DNA of 17,607 bases from JBFJVZ01 sp041623895 (lineage in GTDB: Bacteria; Planctomycetota; Planctomycetia; Pirellulales; Pirellulaceae). The stretch covers positions 1 to 17,607 of the forward strand of contig JBFJVZ010000116.1 in assembly GCA_041623895.1 (NCBI GenBank), given 5' to 3'. The position numbers and the translations under genes were made by a program. This document shows positions 14,299 to 17,607 of the stretch, in pieces. The notes beneath the pieces were generated by a model, which was given only the letters and a program-made list of their open reading frames with translations, had not been told where the DNA came from and did no database searches. Position 1 is the first letter of the stretch. Each line of letters opens with the position of its first letter.

Positions 14299-15612
14299 CT
14301 AAGTTCGCATTCCCTGTGCGCGTCGCCACGCGCGTTCTTGCTTGCGCGTATCCACCGATTCGTTCAGTCGCCGCCAGCTAGCAGCAACTTCGCCTAACGC
14401 TTCGTCCGGTGAGGCTTGTCCATCAAGACAGCTGCCGACTTGTTGATCAAGCACAGTGTAGTATTCGGCAGCGGACAATAATTGCATCGCCGGCAACGTG
14501 ATTGGCGTTTCCAATCGCTCGCTGAGCCACTGGTCATAACTGCCGGCTTGCTGCTGGTTGGCGGCTGATCCGCCGACCCGTTGCCTTCGTACAGCTGTCA
14601 TGCCGGGAATCTGACGGCGAATCGTCTCGCTTCCCTCACCACCCGAGAGCCAGTTGGCGAATTGCTTGCTAGCGCTGGTTTGACGGCACGACGACGAAAT
14701 CGAAACCACCGGCGAAAAGGGATCCAGAAGTACCCGGTTTGCACTCACCTCCCCGGGCAAGTCCAACACGTGAACTTGGGTCTCGTTGTCTGCCGTAGCC
14801 TGAAAGCAGATTCCGCCGCGAAGGCTTTCCCCTTGGATGCGGCTCCAAATCTGTTCCGGAGTCAAACGCCCCGGTTGGTAACGGTCGGCTGTCGCCTTCA
14901 TTTGCTTCAAGACGTCGATGTAAGGCTGGGAATCGACCAGCGGCGCCATGCCTTCGCGGGAAAATAACCATCCCGTTTCCAGCGTCGACGCAGCTCGCCA
15001 CAGGAACATCGCTCCCGCCCAGCCGGACGCCAGCGGTTCGCAGGCCGCATCCTCCAAGTCGCCGACCCAACGGTCGTACTCGGCCCAACTGCTCAAGGGA
15101 TCCATTTCTTCGGTCGCAACCAAGGCGGGCAGTCGTGCGCCCAGCGGGACGGCAAAGATTTCCCCGGCGTACATGCCCGCCCCGTTCTTAGCCGCCGCCT
15201 GCACTTGTCCCAATTCCTGCTCCGCCGCCCGGTAACTTTCCGGCGTGGCGGGCACAATCGAATTCGCGGCAAACAGATCAGCGGTGGCCAAGATAGGGTA
15301 GATCAGCACGTCGCTTTTCTTGGCCAATTCCGGCAACTTTGCCAGATCGCCAGCCGCCGACTGGCGTGAAATGTCCAGCGTTTGGATCTTCAGCGGCTGC
15401 GTCATCACCGAGGCCCAAGCACGAGTCAGTAGCTCGGCATCTGCGCCACTGCCGACCATCACAATTCGTAGCGGCACGTCTTCTCGCTCCGCAATCGGCG
15501 TGGTGACTTCTTCGTTCTCCTCGCTCCGACAACCCGCCGCTAGCAGGACAGCAGATGCGGCCAGCAGGACGTCGCGGCGATGGATCGTTCGATTTTGGCT
15601 TAACTGTTGCAC
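14299..15612 (-). CDS. Lipoprotein, family-1 type extracellular solute-binding protein
   Basis: The 437-residue protein starts with a signal peptide holding a twin-arginine pair (HRRDVLL), a hydrophobic stretch and a lipobox LAAGC with C28, so it is exported, perhaps through Tat, and lipid-anchored. The rest resembles a carbohydrate-type ABC solute-binding protein: an early beta strand LRIVMVGSG, a central AGEIFAVPLGARLPALVA segment, and the late ASKQFANWLSGGEGSETIRR typical of the family. No permease or ATPase gene is beside it. It is divergent from xylB with 163 bases between the starts, so it may bind a pentose or related sugar, but this is inferred only from position. The start is GTG at 15612; a modest AAAGAG lies upstream. 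Sequence divergence makes the fold call moderate. Confidence 0.68.
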   Translation of the reverse strand: MQQLSQNRTIHRRDVLLAASAVLLAAGCRSEENEEVTTPIAEREDVPLRIVMVGSGADAELLTRAWASVMTQPLKIQTLDISRQSAAGDLAKLPELAKKSDVLIYPILATADLFAANSIVPATPESYRAAEQELGQVQAAAKNGAGMYAGEIFAVPLGARLPALVATEEMDPLSSWAEYDRWVGDLEDAACEPLASGWAGAMFLWRAASTLETGWLFSREGMAPLVDSQPYIDVLKQMKATADRYQPGRLTPEQIWSRIQGESLRGGICFQATADNETQVHVLDLPGEVSANRVLLDPFSPVVSISSSCRQTSASKQFANWLSGGEGSETIRRQIPGMTAVRRQRVGGSAANQQQAGSYDQWLSERLETPITLPAMQLLSAAEYYTVLDQQVGSCLDGQASPDEALGEVAASWRRLNESVDTRKQERAWRRAQGMRT

Positions 15613-15669
15613 GTGCGGCTCTTTGACGATCGTGGCGAATTGATTGACGCAGAATTTGAAGTGGGATGT

Positions 15670-15697
15670 TTGGCAAGCGCGTTGTACGCACTATAGT
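15670..15697 (+). promoter_or_regulatory. Sigma70-type promoter for xylB
   Basis: TTGGCA (15670-15675) and TATAGT (15692-15697) are each 5 of 6 to consensus with a 16-base spacer. Transcription would begin near 15704, leaving a leader of about 72 bases. The -10 lies in the palindrome CACTATAGTG (15689-15698), so a regulator or an opposite-strand -10 could also use it. This argues that the true xylB start is the ATG at 15776 rather than an earlier start in the same frame. Confidence 0.6.
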
Positions 15698-15775
15698 GGC
15701 GGCCTGTTCGATGGTGACCGGAATCGGCGCCTCTTCGATTCGATTCACACCCCACTTGACAGTCTACGTATCGCC

Positions 15776-17299
15776 ATGAGCCACTACCTGGGAATTGACA
15801 TCGGCACCAGTGGAACAAAAACACTCTTGATCGACGATGCCGGCACCGTTTTGGCCGAAGCGGGCAGCGAGTATCCGCTGCATACGCCGCGTCCGGGCTG
15901 GACCGAACAAGACCCCGAGGACTGGTGGAAAGCGACCGTCAAAACCGTCCGTGCCGTGGTCAAAAAAGCCAAACTCAAGCCTACCGACGTCAAAGCGATC
16001 GGACTGAGCGGGCAAATGCACGGCTCCGTTTTCTTGGACAAAAACGATCAAGTCATTCGACCCGCTCTGCTGTGGAATGATCAACGTACCGCCGCCGAAT
16101 GCGACGAAATCACTTCCAAGGCGGGCGGTCGCAAAGCACTGATCAAAATGGTCGCCAATCCGGCACTGACCGGCTTTCAAGCGCCCAAAATATTGTGGCT
16201 CCGCAACCGTGAAAAGAAAAACTTTGACCGGCTGACTAAGGTTCTGCTGCCCAAAGACGACATCCGCCGTCGACTAACGGATGATTATGTCACCGAAGTC
16301 AGTGATGCAAGCGGGACTTTGTTGCTGGACGTGGTCAAGCGAGCCTGGTCAAAAAAGCTGCTTGGAAAACTTGATCTGGATCATGATTTGCTCCCCCGCG
16401 TGGTCGAAAGCGACGAGGTCACCGGGACGTTAACCGCCGCCGCAGCCAAGCAACTCGGGCTTTCCACCGATTGCAAAGTCGTCGGCGGTGCCGGGGACTG
16501 CGCCGCCGGCGCGGTCGGAAACGGTGTGGTCACGAAGGGAATTCTCAGCACATCCATCGGTACCAGTGGGGTGATGTTCGTGCACAGTGACACGCCACAA
16601 TACGATGCCGCGGGCCGGCTGCACACCTTTTGCCATGCGGTCAATGGAAAGTGGCACATGATGGGTGTCAACTTGACCAGCGGCGGATCGCTGCAATGGT
16701 GGATCGACTCGGTTGTCCAAGGCTTGGCCGGCATCTCGCCGGCAAAACGCTACGAGGCGGCAACTGCCGAAGCGGCCAAGGTCGCGGCCGGAAGCAACGG
16801 ATTGCTGTTCTTGCCCTATTTGAATGGCGAACGCACGCCGCATGCCGATCCGAACGCACGCGGTAGTTTTGTCGGTTTGAACCTGACTCACACACGCGCT
16901 CACCTGACTCGTAGTGTGATGGAAGGGATCACCTTCGCACTGCGGGACAGTCTGGAAATCATCGGCTCGCTTGGTGTGCCGGTCCGACAGATTCGTGCCT
17001 CCGGCGGCGGCAGCAAGAACCCCCTGTGGCGACAGATGCAAGCAGATGTGTTTGGCAAAAAGATCACCACGCTGGCCGTCGAACAAGGTCCCGCCTACGG
17101 TGTCGCCTTGCTGGCAGCCGTTGGCGACGGTGCCTATCGGTCGATCGAATCAGCCTGCAAAGCGACCATCAAAGTCGCCGATGAAACCGCTCCCGATAAG
17201 GCGGCGGTGAAAAACTACAACCGCTTGTTTCCGATCTACCAAGATCTGTACGGCCAACTCAAAGATTCGATGTCCGCGCTGGCCGAGTATCAGGTGTAG
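15776..17299 (+). CDS. xylB: Xylulokinase (FGGY family)
   Basis: The 507-residue protein is an FGGY sugar kinase of the xylulokinase type, phosphorylating D-xylulose to xylulose-5-phosphate for the pentose phosphate pathway. The N-terminal domain has YLGIDIGTSGTKTLLIDDAG, GLSGQMHGSVFLD (M81-H82, substrate site) and LLWNDQRT. D241 in GGAGDCAAGAVGNGV is the probable catalytic base, and the C-terminal domain has SIGTSGVMFVHS, PYLNGERTPHAD and ASGGGSKNPLWRQMQADVFG. Length is as expected. The frame is open further left (to 15644), but the ATG at 15776 begins exactly at the conserved first strand and lies downstream of a good promoter. Xylose isomerase is not in the window. With the xylonate dehydratase about 9 kb upstream it hints at two pentose routes in one organism. 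Confidence 0.95.
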   Translation: MSHYLGIDIGTSGTKTLLIDDAGTVLAEAGSEYPLHTPRPGWTEQDPEDWWKATVKTVRAVVKKAKLKPTDVKAIGLSGQMHGSVFLDKNDQVIRPALLWNDQRTAAECDEITSKAGGRKALIKMVANPALTGFQAPKILWLRNREKKNFDRLTKVLLPKDDIRRRLTDDYVTEVSDASGTLLLDVVKRAWSKKLLGKLDLDHDLLPRVVESDEVTGTLTAAAAKQLGLSTDCKVVGGAGDCAAGAVGNGVVTKGILSTSIGTSGVMFVHSDTPQYDAAGRLHTFCHAVNGKWHMMGVNLTSGGSLQWWIDSVVQGLAGISPAKRYEAATAEAAKVAAGSNGLLFLPYLNGERTPHADPNARGSFVGLNLTHTRAHLTRSVMEGITFALRDSLEIIGSLGVPVRQIRASGGGSKNPLWRQMQADVFGKKITTLAVEQGPAYGVALLAAVGDGAYRSIESACKATIKVADETAPDKAAVKNYNRLFPIYQDLYGQLKDSMSALAEYQV

Positions 17300-17327
17300 T
17301 TACTAACGCAAACGTATCCCTTCGTAG

Positions 17328-17357
17328 GCCAGGACTTGGAGAGCGTCCGGCTTAGGA
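17328..17357 (+). repeat. 30-nt intergenic repeat, copy 2
   Basis: This unit starts GCCAGGAC, then has a variable 5-base middle and GAGCGTCCGGCTTAGGA. It is the partner of the copy at 7625-7654 (25 of 30 identical) and lies 29 bases after the xylB stop. A GTAGGCC word occurs before the unit in both places (7588-7594 and 17324-17330), and a TTAGGA word follows in both (7676-7681 and about 17369-17374), so the related region may be longer than 30 nt. Confidence 0.65.
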
Positions 17358-17435
17358 TGCCGTATTTTGTTAGGACTTCCGAGGCTCGTGGTTTGGTGTA
17401 GGCACCGAGAAGAAAGTACCTCGCCACATTGGACA

Positions 17436-17506
17436 GCCGCGGAGCGGCGGAAGAACATAGCCTGGGGCAAGGGTGCGAGCTTGCAGCGAGCAACCGCAGC
17501 CCCAGG
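17436..17506. repeat. Small hairpin cluster in the xylB downstream region
   Basis: GCCGC (17436-17440) pairs with GCGGC (17444-17448), and CCTGGGGC (17461-17468) pairs with GCCCCAGG (17499-17506) perfectly over 8 bases. Nothing here codes convincingly. Phrases of this kind (GCGGAGCGGCGG, CATAGCCTGGGGC) are ones I recall as scattered intergenic sequence in Rhodopirellula-like genomes; that recollection is unverified. Confidence 0.5.
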
Positions 17507-17547
17507 TTGCGGCGTCACGACATTTTTCCCCCGCGGCGTTTACCTGG

Positions 17548-17607
17548 TAACCCGAAGCGTGAGCGAGGGAATTGCGTGATTTGTCGCCTCGCTCACGCTT
17601 CGGGTTA
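17548..17607. repeat. Perfect 21-bp inverted repeat at the window edge
   Basis: The left arm (17548-17568, beginning TAACCCGAAGCG and ending GAGCGAGG) is exactly complementary to the right arm (17587-17607, beginning CCTCGCTCACG and ending CGGGTTA), with an 18-base spacer. The right arm ends at the last base of the window, so the pairing may continue beyond it. It resembles a dispersed intergenic palindrome that I associate with planctomycete genomes. No transposase is beside it within the window. Confidence 0.85.

Noticed and set aside
15756..15761. Perfect TTGACA as a -35 box
   Set aside because: The matching -10 would fall inside the xylB coding region, and no TATAAT-like sequence is there; the pair at 15670-15697 fits better.
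15644..15775. N-terminal extension of xylB in the same frame
   Set aside because: The added 44 residues show no family similarity, and the predicted promoter lies inside this stretch; the conserved FGGY strand starts right at the ATG at 15776.
17290..17518. Small minus-strand reading frames of 67 and 71 codons
   Set aside because: They lie across dispersed repeat sequence and hairpins, show no domain pattern, and resemble spurious repeat-derived proteins.
1..17607. CRISPR array, prophage, toxin-antitoxin or defence island
   Set aside because: No regularly spaced repeats, phage structural genes, integrase, transposase or nuclease genes are present; the gene content is mostly housekeeping and metabolic.

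Overview
The window looks like a chromosomal segment from a planctomycete, probably near Rhodopirellula/Pirellulaceae. This is inferred from protein style (RpoA and uS11 type, an oversized bL17, a Bax-inhibitor-1 family protein, an M28 peptidase fused to PD40 and PDZ domains), from the broken-up ribosomal operon, and from repeat phrases at the right edge that I associate with that group. No prophage, insertion sequence, CRISPR array, tRNA or rRNA was seen. Most of the window is core metabolism and information processing.

Left part (1-7582, all + strand): the 3' part of a large secreted-type PD40/PA/M28 peptidase/PDZ protein with a histidine-rich insert; a YugP-type membrane zinc peptidase; a Bax-inhibitor-1/YccA-type membrane protein; a YjhG/YagF-type sugar-acid (D-xylonate) dehydratase; and a class II fructose-bisphosphate aldolase. 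The first three may relate to envelope or protein quality control, and the last two to sugar carbon flow.

Middle (7583-9358): an intergenic stretch with hairpins and a copy of a dispersed 30-nt element, then one minus-strand gene for a polyprenyl-phosphate sugar-phosphate transferase carrying an N-terminal degenerate GGDEF-like domain, then about 450 bases in which no gene could be supported.

Right-middle (9359-14212, + strand): a SAM methyltransferase, thyA and folA (folA starts with TTG inside the thyA stop), then a compact alpha-type operon rpsM-rpsK-rpoA-rplQ without rpsD, closed by a clear intrinsic terminator.

Right part (14299-17607): a minus-strand lipoprotein resembling a family-1 solute-binding protein, divergent from a xylulokinase gene (xylB) that has a good sigma70-like promoter. 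The last 308 bases hold no convincing gene but are dense in repeats: a second copy of the 30-nt element, two small hairpins, and a perfect 21-bp inverted repeat ending at the window edge. The xylonate dehydratase and xylulokinase together suggest pentose use by both oxidative and isomerase routes, but the partner enzymes are not in the window. I found no clear undescribed multi-gene system. The items most worth following up are the GGDEF-like/sugar-transferase fusion, the His-rich loop in the M28 peptidase, the enlarged bL17, and the shared intergenic repeats.
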